Shown: positions 1-10,900 of the stretch, piece by piece
Layout of the letters: each line of letters begins with the position of its first letter
Numbering within the stretch: the first letter of the stretch is position 1
Assembly: GCA_033439685.1 (NCBI GenBank)
Contig: JAUEDM010000004.1
Span: forward strand, 4,650,001 to 4,714,000
Length of the DNA stretch: 64,000 nt
Direction: 5' to 3'
Origin: Apodospora peruviana
Lineage: Eukaryota; Ascomycota; Sordariomycetes; Sordariales; Lasiosphaeriaceae
The notes under the pieces: generated by a model
Told to the model about the DNA's origin: nothing
Database searches by the model: none
Seen by the model: only the letters and a program-made list of their open reading frames with translations
Translations under genes and position numbers: made by a program

Positions 1-763
1 TGTCCTGACCCGAGGATGCCTCCAGCAGCTGAGCGCAATCGCATACCCCCAGTTGTTATACTCGAACCCGGCCCTGAAGGGGCTCACGGGCGGCAGAGTC
101 GCGGCGGAGCGGAGCGTCTCGGAGCGCGGGAGGAACACGGCATTTTCGGCGCCGAACCAGAAATCGTCGAACCCCGATACGCCCTAGCGATGCGAGAGGA
201 GATGGATGATTATGGCCTCGGAGCTGATCTCGGGTGTTGAACGGTCGAACTCAGGCAATAGATGCTTGATTGGCGTGGACCAATCCAACTTTTTGGGGTG
301 GTCGTGTATCTCGATGCCCACCAGGGCTGAAATGAGCCCCTTGGTGAGAGAGTTTACGTTGTATCGGGTTTGATCATTGAGTTCGAGACCGTGGTCGATA
401 TCGCGCAGGCCAACATGATATGACCCGTGTGTCTCACGCCGTTCTTGATGATGGCAAACGATACTGAGGGCGCGCCGGCGATGGCCAAGATCTTCTCGAC
501 GTTTTTGACAGCTTCCTTCAGCCGATCATCTTTCGAGGCCCTGCATGCAATAAGGTCAGCGATTGATGACAGGTCAACGGGAGTTGGAGGTGGCGTCCAA
601 CATTCTGAAATAAATTCTTCTTCGGCGGAGCGAGAACTAGGACGTCTGGGCTGGTGATTGATGCAAAGGCGACCGAAAGAATGATGATCGGGAGAAGAAT
701 GTCTGCCCTGCTAAAACGGCTTAAATGTAGTGGGCTTGTGGTGGTCTGAGCTCTAGGTAGCAT
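1..763 (-). pseudogene. Beta-lactamase/transpeptidase-like serine hydrolase, broken and cut by the window edge
   Basis: Read on the minus strand from the ATG at 761-763, this begins with a basic stretch and a hydrophobic segment (LLPIIILSVAFA) that could be a signal or membrane anchor. It then shows beta-lactamase-family features: AGAPSVSFAIIKNG, YNVNSLTKGLISALVG (the SxxK-like active-site region), HLLSHR followed by GVSGFDDFW, and EYNNWGYAI (the YxN-like motif). The reading frame is broken at least three times: a shift near 610-620 just before ECWTPPPTP, a single-base loss near 415-425 after GVRHTG, and an in-frame TAG at 184-186 between HLLSHR and GVSGF. Each flank is recognisable in another frame, so this is decay or error of one gene and not chance ORFs. 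The C-terminal part lies outside the window. Fungal members hydrolyse esters or amides and often sit near secondary-metabolite genes; this copy should make no full-length enzyme. Confidence 0.75.
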
Positions 764-1098
764 GTCATGAGACGACCAACGATGAAAGATGAACCAGCCT
801 CACACGTGACATTCTGATGATTTGATCTGATCAGATGTGCGCCAGAAGGGGTTCAGTATGGTAAGTGTGGTGATTGGTGAGTCACTTTGCAAGCACGTAG
901 ACAGTCATTTAGCACCCTGTCATCAATCAGAACTATATTGCTTTGTTTGAGCTACTCCTTCACGTTTGAACCTTTAGAGTCCGCGGTACCCCAAGCTTGA
1001 GACATCTATCGTGTTACCCGATAGTGCCCTCGACGGCTACATGTAGACCAGCCTCAATGAACCAACTCGTACTACTTAAACGTGCTCATATCCACCCA
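764..1098. other. Intergenic, nothing recognised
   Basis: This stretch lies between the 5' end of the broken beta-lactamase-like gene and the 3' end of the SET gene. I see no coding frame, RNA gene or notable repeat. Confidence 0.5.
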
Positions 1099-2567
1099 TC
1101 ATCTTCGCTTCTTTCCTACAAGTCTCAAGTCCCGCAAAAACACCCTCGCCTTCTCAAGCTGCTCGTCATCCACGCTTCCAAACCTAACCCAGCCATCAAG
1201 AGACATGCGCCCATACCTCGTCGCATTAACCATATCACCCTTCAGGAAATACAACTCAGCCAAAATATCATGATACTCGGGCGTCAACGGCGCGACCCTT
1301 TCCCACTCTGAGATCATCAACCAGTCCTCAGCAATATTGATCGCATCTTGGAAGAAGCGCTCCTTCCTCGCGTCAAGGATCGTGTCCCGAAGCTCATTGA
1401 TTCTATTCCGGCTTGTCTCCGATTCCTTGATGTCGAACTCGCTTGCCTGGCAGAGGGAGCATTTGCAGTCGATGCCCCAGTTGTCTTTCAGGTAGCGCCG
1501 CCTTTCGTCGTGCTTTATGGCCAGCGGCACATCTATCATCTCGGATCAGACTGGTCCGGGGAAATTGAAAGAGGGGGTGGTACGTACAGCTCATGACGAT
1601 TTCCTCTCCGGCTTCTATGGCATGGTATGAGACGATTTCTATCGTTAAGCGGCGCTCGGAGAAGCGGTAATAGGCGCTGAGTTTCCGTCAATGTTAGAAG
1701 CTGCGGTTCATCATGTGGTGCTGGATGCTTACTTTGGTCTGCAAGAATGGTTGATCCGCTTTATCCCAAATCAGCAACGCTTCATGCCACCAACAGCATC
1801 CATGAGAAACTTACAGCAGCCTTGACAAACAAGCCAACATGAATCTCCTCATCCCCCAAAACAACACTATTCGCGTTCGCCCCCATAATGGAATCAATCT
1901 CATATTCCCCAGCCGTTCTCGACAACGAGAACACCTCGTCTCTGATCTCCTCCGGTAGCTGCTTGATCGCAGCCTTGATCATTCTTCTCCGATGATGCGG
2001 CTTGATATCCGTCAGAAACGGAGTCCCCACCAAAAGAGCAGGCACATCCACCATGATGATCTCGCCTCTCCTAATATCGCGCGTCGCAACGACTCCCTTC
2101 CCTTTCCCTTCGATCTGGTCGACGACTCTGTACGCCGGTCCGGATGCGTCCCGTTTCCGCGCTTCTATCGGGTCTGGTCTGTCGGCTAACGCGCCCAGTC
2201 CCAGGACGTGTGCTGTCGTGGTCGTAGTGGCAATCAGGCTCACCCCGTGCCCGTTGCGGAAGTTGGTGTCTGTGAAGAGGCAGTGAACGCGTTCAGCTTC
2301 ATTGTCCTTGGTTATACATCGCGGAGGGAGTGTCCACGGTGTTGATGGCGAGGGCTCGATGTCGGGAATTATTCCCAAGAGGCCTGGAAGTGGACATTCT
2401 CCTGGTTCGGAGTCTGAGAGTCTGCCCGCTGGTTTGTGGGGGCAGGAGATCACCCGCGGCCATGAGATTGCTTCTGGGCTGGTGGTTCCCAAGATGCGAG
2501 ATACCAAGCTCAAGAGGAGAAAGAAATAAACTGGACGTGGCATTTGCGAGGCCATTGTTGTCGTCAT
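1099..2567 (-). CDS. SET-domain protein with a secretory-type leader (4 exons, 433 aa)
   Basis: The exon model is complement(1099..1532, 1588..1676, 1733..1758, 1815..2567); all three introns are 55-56 nt with GTAAGT, GTAAGC and GTACGT donors. The split SET signature is reconstituted only by splicing: RINHSCRP comes from a 26-nt exon, followed by AYYRFSERR and then EIVMSY across the last junction. A Cys cluster (CKCSLC) follows, as in post-SET regions of SMYD/SET5-like proteins. The upstream SET part contains GKGVVATRDIRRGEIIMVD. The C-terminal 130 residues are helical and TPR-like. Residues about 9-28 (RPVYFFLLLSLVSRILGT) are a strongly hydrophobic leader, which is unexpected for a nuclear methyltransferase but known in a fungal SET clade. 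The first ATG is at 2567; an in-frame ATG at 2555 would shorten the leader by four residues. The substrate is unknown and protein-lysine methylation is inferred only from the fold. Confidence 0.85.
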
Positions 2568-4666
2568 GACTGGGTGTTGTGTACGGCAGACTTAATGACG
2601 ATGCCTCTCCGCCTCGAATTTGAGTACGGCAGAGATGAGGCGCGAAATGTGTCCTCACGCCGGCGAAAAGGCGCGCTAACCGCGTTGCAGATCTCAGATG
2701 CACCCATACTTTTGACAAGCTTGGTTCTGTGCGGTAGTTGGATCAAAGTGTTTTGCCGACGGGTAAATGATGCCGTCCTGTCGGGGTATGAATGCGGTTC
2801 CCGTCCCATTGTGCCAAGAGCGGTCTGTGTCTGTCTCCTCCTCATGACCATGAAGAATGGCAGGAGGAAGGCAAAGCATGGAGCTATCTGAAAGCATCAG
2901 CACACGGATATTCGCGACGGTCATGGTCGGTAAGGACTCAGTTTGTTGTAAGGTAAAGTTGCGTTTCTTGTATCGCCGGATAGATGTCGGCGGGCGCCCG
3001 ACCTATCCGTATTACAAGGAAGCGAGGAAGAGGCAATTTTCAAAAGGGCATTGTCACTGGGCAGCTCGGATTGCTGAGGGGGGGATTTTATCGTCGCTGA
3101 CTTGAAATATGCCTGCCTAAGGTAGCCAACTAACTGGTGTTGCGATTTTGGTGTCACCTGAGCTATATAGTAGACCGACGGAGCTCAAAGGCGACAATGA
3201 CGTTCGCATGTACCCAAATTCCAAACTTGATGCGGCATGCTAAATTAAATGCTTAGGTATCTTATATAACTGGGGAATAGCCAATATGTCGCAAAACTTC
3301 TGTCCTACCACCTACACCGATCTTCTGCTCCATTAATACGTCTACGCGTTGAATGGGTCCCACAACATCTACATCTATCGGTTAGATACACGACTGAACA
3401 AGACGTGCGGTTCCAACACACACGCCGAAACTTATTATAAAGACAGCCAACCAAGCGACCTTTCAATCTAGAGGCAAAGGTCAAGATCAATAGACGTAAA
3501 TGGTACCCACTGTGAAAAGACGAGAAATATAATCTTATCATGTAACGTTAGGAGGTACTGACTGACAACTGTTCATAACTCTGCTCTGGCTGTTTTGGCT
3601 GATATTTCGTTCCAGAATTGCGACTGCTGAGGAATTGGCTGAGCTAGTGATAGTATGGTGGACATATACTGAAGCGTTGACCTCTGGTGTTGTTCAATTC
3701 TTCTGAGAATCTCATATGCAGTTCCAATACTATTAAGTAATATTCCACAGGGCCTACATTCATTAATTCATCAGTCCGGGTAGGAGCATTACTCTCCCAT
3801 CCCTAGAACTAGATTTCCCTCCAATCCAGGATGATCCCACAGCTTCGGAAACGCTCCACTTACTTGACATGTCCAACCTTGATTGACTTGCAGTTCGCTT
3901 ATTATGCGACCTAATGATGGGTTAATTTAAGAATCTCGACGGTCACGGTAACCTCGCCTCCTGCCGTGGGGTTGTCCGGTTCGGGTAGGTGGTACCTCAG
4001 CCGTTGTCTGCGGCACAGGCAGGTCAGGCACGGGGACTGGACATGCAGTGTTCGGTGTACCTGCTGGGCCGCTAGGTAACCTAACATTTTCGTATACATG
4101 GAGTAGTTCTATGCGTATATCGTATTACCTGGTAACCCAAACACTGTGAATACGGAGAGTACATGTAAAGATCTATCTAGGCAGACAAGTGAAAACTAGT
4201 GCTGATTTTACATATGTTTTCTGGACCAAGTCGGCGTATTATCTTAAAGGGGTATACTCTCTAGACTGGGCAGCAGCACTGATTGCCAAAGCCACATTGT
4301 CATCATTGTGACCTAGCCTTCCCGGTGTCCATCCATGCACAAAGGGGTTGCAATTACGCTATTGCCCACGGCTGTCTCTATTGACATCCGCTCACACCCC
4401 CGTGCTTGTGCACCCGACAGTGGTGGTTGGTAGCTTGTAACTCGCACTGATCTCGCATCTTGGCGTCTTCCCGCTGATGCATTCTGGTTCAACATCTTTT
4501 GCTTACCTGACACTCAGTAAGCTACCAGGGAAGGTGTTGGGATCCCGAACCATCGGGTATGTTCCCGGACTTCTTCCTATATAAGTCATGCGAGTCGCGA
4601 CTCTCTGGATCATGCCTGGTTGCGCGTTGAAAGGAGGACCAACTCACTATTGACTGCACGCCCACC
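2568..4666. other. Long intergenic region without a supported gene
   Basis: About 2.1 kb separates the SET gene and the FAD oxidase gene, which point away from each other. Short frames occur on both strands but none shows a domain, a plausible intron structure or codon-like continuity. The first part is presumably the SET promoter and the last few hundred bases the oxidase promoter. Confidence 0.5.
4578..4584 (+). promoter_or_regulatory. TATA-like element of the FAD oxidase gene
   Basis: A TATATAA heptamer lies 83 nt before the ATG of the FAD oxidase at 4667. Position and orientation suit a core promoter element. This is inference from the sequence alone. Confidence 0.4.
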
Positions 4667-6613
4667 ATGGCTCATCTGACTATATTCCTCGCCAGCGTGG
4701 TGGCACTTGTTCCACTTGCAACCGGATTTGACTTCTCTCACGCAGATACAACGTTAGCTGGGCGCGACATTGGCAGCTCCAGCTCCATTGCCTTCGGCCA
4801 CACTTCTAGGTCCGCCCTTATACGCCGCGACGCTCCCAAATGTAAAGTCTTCCCCGGCGACCGCAACTGGCCCTCAGACAGCGAATGGTTGCGGTTCAAC
4901 TCGTCGCTCGGCGGCGCTCTCCTCAAACCCCGACCAGCAGCAGCAGTTTGTTACCGCTCTTCACCTGAATACGATGCAGCTGCTTGCAGTTTCCTGCTCA
5001 ACAACGCAACCAGAACAAACTTCTTCTTCGACGACCCCCTGACGATCCTCACGCAATGGCCGCAGGGCAACACCTGTCCTTTGTCCGCGAATCCCACGGG
5101 CAACTGCACGCAGGGCGGGTTTCCGACCTACGTTGCCAACGCCACGACCGTCAAGCACGTGCAGCTTGCCGTCAACTTTGCGAGAAACAACAACATCAGG
5201 CTCGTCATCAAAAACACGGGACATGACTTCTTCGGCAGGAATACCGGCGCCGGGGCTCTCAGTATCTGGACGCACAACCTCAAGAGCTTTGAGCTTTTAC
5301 CGCAGTACAGCCAACCCGGAGGCAATTATCGCGGGGCAGCCGCGCGAGTTGGGTCTGGACTTCAGATATGGGAAGCGTTTACCCATGCGGCCGAGCACAA
5401 CGTCTCGCTTTTGGCGGGATCGTGTCTCACGGTCGGTGCTTATGGTGGATACATCACCGGAGGTGGACATTCACCCTTGAGCTCGCTCTACGGGTTGGGA
5501 GTCGATCAGGTGCTTTCCTTGCAGGTTGTTACTGCTGATGGGAAGGTGGTTACAGCTGATGCTACGACAAATCAGGATCTGTACTTTGCTTTGCGTGGTG
5601 GTGGCGGTAGTGAGTATCTCCCCTATCACCACATCTCCGTCATCATCTCTAACATTGATCGAATAGGCACCTACGGCGTTGTCACCTCAGCCATTGTCAA
5701 AGCCCACCCAGCCATTAACCTGACCATCGCAGGTTTCACCTTCACTCTGGGCCGCACCAACTCCCCGCCCGGCCCAAACCCAACAATCACCTCTTCCGAA
5801 ACATTCTGGAAAGGATTCAACGCCGTCTTCAAGTTCGGCCTGCCCACAGCCGACGGCGGCGGCTACCTCTGGACAAACGGCATCCCCGCCGGAAACAACA
5901 GCTACCTGATGCAGGCGCGAGTGCAACTACCAGGCTACACCATCAGCCAAGCAGCCAATTTTACCGCCCCTTTAATCACAGAACTCAACGCCCTCGGGAT
6001 TCCCGTCGTGCTCGACACCGCGGCCATCACCACGGCGCCCTACAGCGGCAGAGTCGCGTCCGCGCCGGGCGGTGGTCCCCCTTCCAGCAGCCGTTTCGCG
6101 TCACGTCTGTTCCCACGCCACTCGTGGGAAGACCCAATCTTATTCAACGCAACAATGGATGCCGCGAGGAAAACCGTCGAGGCAGGATATACTTTCCACG
6201 GGCTGAACATGGCGCCCACGGAAAAAGCTGGCGGTTTCTCGCCTCCAGCGGGCGTGAACCCGGTTTGGAGGAAGACGATCATGCATGCTGATGTGTTTGA
6301 TCCTACTAATTATGGGACGTTGACGGCAGCGGAGGCGGATGCTGCGCATCAAAAGCTCCAGTCGCACATGGAGGCTATAAGGGCGGCGACGCCGGGGGGT
6401 GGGGCGTATTACAATGAGGCGGATCTGCAGGAGCCGGACTGGCAGACTGCTTTCTTTGGCGAGAATTATGGGAAATTGTTGAAGATTAAACGGGCGAGGG
6501 ATCCGACGCAGGTGTTTTGGGCGCCTGGGACTGTTGGCAGTGAAGGATGGGCTGTTCAGGGGCAGGAGCAGTCTGGGTTGCCTACGCAGAATGGGCGGCT
6601 TTGTAGAGTGTAA
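4667..6613 (+). CDS. Secreted FAD-linked oxidoreductase, berberine-bridge (BBE) type
   Basis: The exons are 4667..5609 and 5667..6613, giving 629 aa. The 57-nt intron (GTGAGT to AATAG) is a multiple of three, so the frame reads through it, but removing it restores the conserved GGGGSTYGVVT. Residues 1-20 are a clean signal peptide. The PCMH-type FAD domain shows NTGHDFFGRN around His186, the usual 8-alpha histidyl attachment site, and Cys253 in GSCLTVG, which could give bicovalent flavin as in BBE enzymes. The C-terminal BBE motif is visible as YYNEADLQEPDW followed by FFGENYGKLLKIK. Many NxS/T sites suit a secreted glycoprotein. Such enzymes oxidise alcohols, sugars or metabolite intermediates with O2; the substrate here cannot be told. 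The neighbours do not form an evident biosynthetic cluster. Confidence 0.92.
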   Translation: MAHLTIFLASVVALVPLATGFDFSHADTTLAGRDIGSSSSIAFGHTSRSALIRRDAPKCKVFPGDRNWPSDSEWLRFNSSLGGALLKPRPAAAVCYRSSPEYDAAACSFLLNNATRTNFFFDDPLTILTQWPQGNTCPLSANPTGNCTQGGFPTYVANATTVKHVQLAVNFARNNNIRLVIKNTGHDFFGRNTGAGALSIWTHNLKSFELLPQYSQPGGNYRGAAARVGSGLQIWEAFTHAAEHNVSLLAGSCLTVGAYGGYITGGGHSPLSSLYGLGVDQVLSLQVVTADGKVVTADATTNQDLYFALRGGGGSEYLPYHHISVIISNIDRIGTYGVVTSAIVKAHPAINLTIAGFTFTLGRTNSPPGPNPTITSSETFWKGFNAVFKFGLPTADGGGYLWTNGIPAGNNSYLMQARVQLPGYTISQAANFTAPLITELNALGIPVVLDTAAITTAPYSGRVASAPGGGPPSSSRFASRLFPRHSWEDPILFNATMDAARKTVEAGYTFHGLNMAPTEKAGGFSPPAGVNPVWRKTIMHADVFDPTNYGTLTAAEADAAHQKLQSHMEAIRAATPGGGAYYNEADLQEPDWQTAFFGENYGKLLKIKRARDPTQVFWAPGTVGSEGWAVQGQEQSGLPTQNGRLCRV

Positions 6614-7179
6614 TCAGGAAGGAGGTTGTGGATGAGGTGGGTGTTGTGAAAGATCCAATGTGCAAGGATGATCACTCTGTTTTTGCTTGGAGTCGTTAAC
6701 AATATCTGATATCCAGCGGCGGTGTGGGAGAATAAAAGTCTGTTTATGTTATGATCTATGGGAGATGGTGAAGAACAGCTCGATGTTCACGCAGAAGTTG
6801 TCCGGACAAGAAATCGTTGCCCCTGGTGCTGCTCAATCTATCAGAACGGGTAATATGTCAGCTTGCTCAGTCAAGAAGTCGCCATACAGATCAGTGTGGA
6901 CTTACAACTCTCTTCCGCCTCATCAGGCTCTTCAGTTTCTCCATGACGGAAGCGTCCCCGACAACAGAAAAGCGCTGAAGGAACCGCCAGCACAACTCCA
7001 ACCAGAGCTATTATTGCTTCAGCGGTGAGGCCCATCGTGTTTTGGCTGGTTGGGGGTCAATTCGTGTCAGCTGTACCAATGCTGCAGCTGAGAAGCGTCT
7101 TGTGAGATCGGAATCCATCGCATTTAAATTTAAGACTGAATTCCAGGCCACTGATGATTCTGCTAAAGTTGCTTGCGCA

Positions 7180-7242
7180 GAAGAAGCTGGTACGTCAGCA
7201 GAAGCTGGTACGTACCTACCTACCTAGGTACCTTACGTACCA
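7180..7242. repeat. Short direct repeat with an adjoining palindrome
   Basis: The 14-mer AGAAGCTGGTACGT occurs twice in tandem, about 18 nt apart. It runs into CCTACC units and a GGTAC-rich inverted repeat in which GGTACGT faces ACGTACC. It may be the end of an old repeat; no transposon coding sequence is nearby. Confidence 0.4.
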
Positions 7243-7750
7243 GCAGTTCTGGTTGTGCGAGTGTCCAATCATGTGTGAAGCTGCCCTCCTGTCTCGAGAT
7301 CCGCCAATCTACGATTCCACGTCGCTTGGTGGTGATCCCGCTTCTTCCTGTCCAGGCGGAGGCCCAGCGTGCTGCCAGAGCGAATTCCACTTCCAGCGAG
7401 GAGTGCGAGTGTCCAATCAATGGGTCTGGGAAGCTGCACAGCAAGAAAAGTGTTGTGGGCGGTGTATGGACCCTACCTGATCTACCTGCACTTCTGGTAC
7501 AACTTTTCTGCGCTGGGTAATTCTGGTTGTGAGACGAGCAAATGACAGAGGTTCAGCATGCAGGCACATGCAAGAGCGCCACTGGGCCGGAAATGGGCCG
7601 ACAAAATGACGGCGTGCTTCAAGGCCATTCGAACATGCCTGCCCGTGCAGCTTCTGGTTGTGCGACAGGCCAATGGCATCCTGTGAGGAAGGTGCTGGTG
7701 GTAGTGGGCTGGCAGCTGGGTACTGCCTGCCCTTGATACACATCGATATT

Positions 7751-7900
7751 GGGCAACTACCGCTGCACCGAAACTCTTCCTTCCTGCTAAACCTGAGCCG
7801 TCACCGACGAAGCAGTTCAACGTGGGCAACTACCGCACCGGGCCTCTTCCTTCCTACCAAACCTGAGTTGTCAGTGAGTCACCTACGAAGGAGTCCAACA
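7751..7900. repeat. Imperfect tandem duplication, about 73-nt unit
   Basis: GGGCAACTACCG starts copies at 7751 and 7824. Both continue with CTCTTCCTTCCT, AAACCTGAG and an ACGAAG-containing stretch. The copies differ by several substitutions and small indels, so the duplication is old. It ends just before the start of the ankyrin pseudogene and may lie in its former promoter. Confidence 0.6.
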
Positions 7901-7981
7901 CCACGAAAATATCCAAATTTCGCGCTGCACTACTTGGCACAAACTCTTCGCACCAACAACCTCGCACAAGTCACCGTGTTG

Positions 7982-10900
7982 ATGGACGTCACGCAGCCCC
8001 GGTTAGCAGCGCAGCAGCGCGTGGAGGACTGGGAGTCTTGGAAGAGCTTGATTCATGAGAAGTTCCTCGTGGAAGACATGGACGTGAACGCCGTTATCGC
8101 GGAGCTGCAACACCAGGGCTTTGACATAAAGTAAGTTAAAAACGCTTGCATTTGGAACGTGAAGTGCTTACGACCTTCCGCGATAATAGTAAGTCGCAGC
8201 TCGAACATCGACTCAAGTTGTGGGGTTTTCGCAAAAAGCTCAAGCCAGAGATATGGCGTTCGATAAAGAGCATCATCGAGACTCGGAAAGCGGCTTTCAA
8301 GCAGTCAGTTGTGGTCCTGTCGGAACTACGTCGCCCCGTTGAGAAGGTGGACTATGAGATGAGGCGGAATGAATTGGCGAGCTCTGTACGTTTTCTGACC
8401 GTAGAATCGACGCCCAGCTCCGAATCCACAGGCTGTTCCCGGGGACATCCCTCTCTACATCTGCACTCCCCGCTCCTCGTCGACAGACGTGACCCTCAGA
8501 CCCACCTGGCCGGAAGACCTCCCTTGGAACCAGTTCAGCAGAACCCATCTGCCTGCCTTTCTGGGGTGGATGCGATTCGCGGCGTGGTCCGACCGGACCG
8601 CCAGACTCCCAATCGCAGGGTCCGTCTCGGACTTATCACTGTCAAGATTTGCGCGTCAAGGCCCTATGGTGCTGTCAAAGTCAAATCAAACAAAGGTCTT
8701 TCCAGTTGTCTTTCAAAAGATCGTCCGAAGAAGCTTGATCAGCTTGATCGGGTCCGAGGAGATGACCGTCCAACTCTTGGCCAGGAACAGCATCGACTGT
8801 CTCGCTGCCCGCCTGGATTTGGTCCCTCCAAAGACATATCGTGATGAATGTTTATCGCGCATCCATATTCACTGGCGGACGCCTGTCGGAAGTTTAGGCC
8901 AAAGCCTTCAAACTTCTTCTGTATCTGATCTCCAATCACCTTATACTGGATCCGCCGGACTTTTCGGGAAGCTTTCTTGTGAGGTACCTGGACGACGCAC
9001 AAGCTCCCATTAGCCTCTGTCGCTTATCTGGTCTCGCTGAGCGTCGAACGATTGACAACCCTGTTCGACTTTCTTGCACAAGTCCAACCTTGACGGCAGT
9101 GGTGGAGGTCATATTTGAAGCTGCTATGAATACCGAGGCTGTGGACATCGTGGCACACCTCTTAGATGTCGATAAGAGAATCCACCCCAAGAGAAAGATA
9201 GCATTGGTACGATATTCACCAGCAGACATCATCTTATCCCGGCTTATCACTAACAGCCGCTGCTGCACTTCAACCTGACCGTAAACTTTCTAGAAGGACT
9301 GTGAAGCTACTCGAAGAGGCGCAGACATCAATGAACCCCAAACTCCACTACGGTCGGCATTATTACCTTTACATGCTGCTATCCTAGTGGGCGACACCAA
9401 CCTCATCAAACTTCTAGTAACTGCAGGGGCGGATGTGAATTACCGGCATAGAGTAGGACCATTTGAATCAAGAGTATGTTTCTTCTGGAATCCCTTCAAC
9501 AACATCGTCTTTAACATGGACACTATTGGATGCCTCGGGATCGCGATACTGCTTGGCTACTATGTTTGCCACATTAACCCACGGTTCATAAACCACCAGG
9601 AGCGCCAAAGGAATGTGTTGGATCTGTGCCAGTGGATCATCGAAAACTTCAGCTCTTTGACCGACCTCTCCAGCAACGAGACTATGGATGCTATAATCTT
9701 GGCGGCAGCTCAGGATTACTCGGACGTCGTTTCGTTCCTTTATAGTCAGGGCTCAGCGTCACCAGACGCCGTGAGCCGCCACTTGACTCCGTTGATCGCG
9801 GCGGTAACGTTGGAAACACCGATACATTCCGTCAGCTGCTCAAATTAGGAGTCTCGTCAAGTCAGTACAAAAATCTACCGCAAGTTCCTCACAGCCAAAA
9901 CTTACCTCCGCCTGGCCCGAGGCAACGAAACAGCATTTGGGACTGCCCCACTTCCACATTTGTTGCATATGGCTGTCGCTAGCAACTGCTGCAACACAGT
10001 GAAGCTTCTCATAGAGCAAGGAGCGGATGTTAACGAAGCCTCCACTGTAGTGCTTTATCGCAAGCAGTGTCTCTACTGGCCGCCAAACGAGACCACGTTT
10101 GCCTCTTCGTGTGGTATAAGGTCACTCTCTCCGCTCCAATTGGCCATACTCTTGAAATACTGGGACCTTGCAGGCGTCCTGGTGACCCTGGGAGCCAATC
10201 CTGTGGCAAGTGACCTAGTGGCAGCTGCCGGGGGAGGCAGCTTGGAGCTAGTAAGTCAGCTGGTCAGAATGGGTATGGACCCAAATGATGCCGTTGTGGA
10301 TGGCACCAGTGCATTGCAAACCGCCCTGGTCCACGGACATGGGGAAATCGCGGAGATAATGTTCGAATCAACATCCCAGACATTGGATATCGGGCTCATT
10401 CGATGGCTGCACTAGCAGCAATGGCCAAAAGCCCAAGCCGACGACGGAGACCGCAGCAGCTTGTTAGAGTGTGCCATCATGAGCGGTTGGAGCAAGGCCA
10501 TAAAGCAAGCTTTCTCCCTGGATACAACGGCTTACGATTCAGGCGCCCTTTGTGCGGCAGTTTACATGGCAGTTATCCACCGTCGTCTCCCCGATAAGGA
10601 CTATGTGCTTGGGGAACTACTACACCGGCGAGATCGGGATCCGGAGAGAAAGCACCAGGATCCCATACTGGAAAATACCGCAATATCTTTGGCTGCTTGG
10701 CACGAGCGCTTAGATATCGTAACCCGGTTACAGGCACACCAACCTTTCCCGCCGACGCAGCACTTTGCCATCCAGCCGTTCGCTGCTAATTTTGTCGATC
10801 AGAGTGAGATGCGGATGCACTATGTCAACATCACCCCAGAATCTGGACCCAAGTTCTGCAGGACGAGAGATGTGTTCTCGGGAGGAGAGAAATGGCACAG

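Larger units (their letters stand above)
6614..7981. other. Repeat-bearing intergenic region
   Basis: This 1.4-kb stretch has no supported gene. It carries degenerate short repeats: the motif TTCTGGTTGTG occurs near 7243, 7520 and 7650, GTGCGAGTGTCCAATCA near 7256 and 7404, and a tandem pair lies at 7751-7900. It looks like eroded repetitive DNA in front of the ankyrin pseudogene. Confidence 0.45.
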
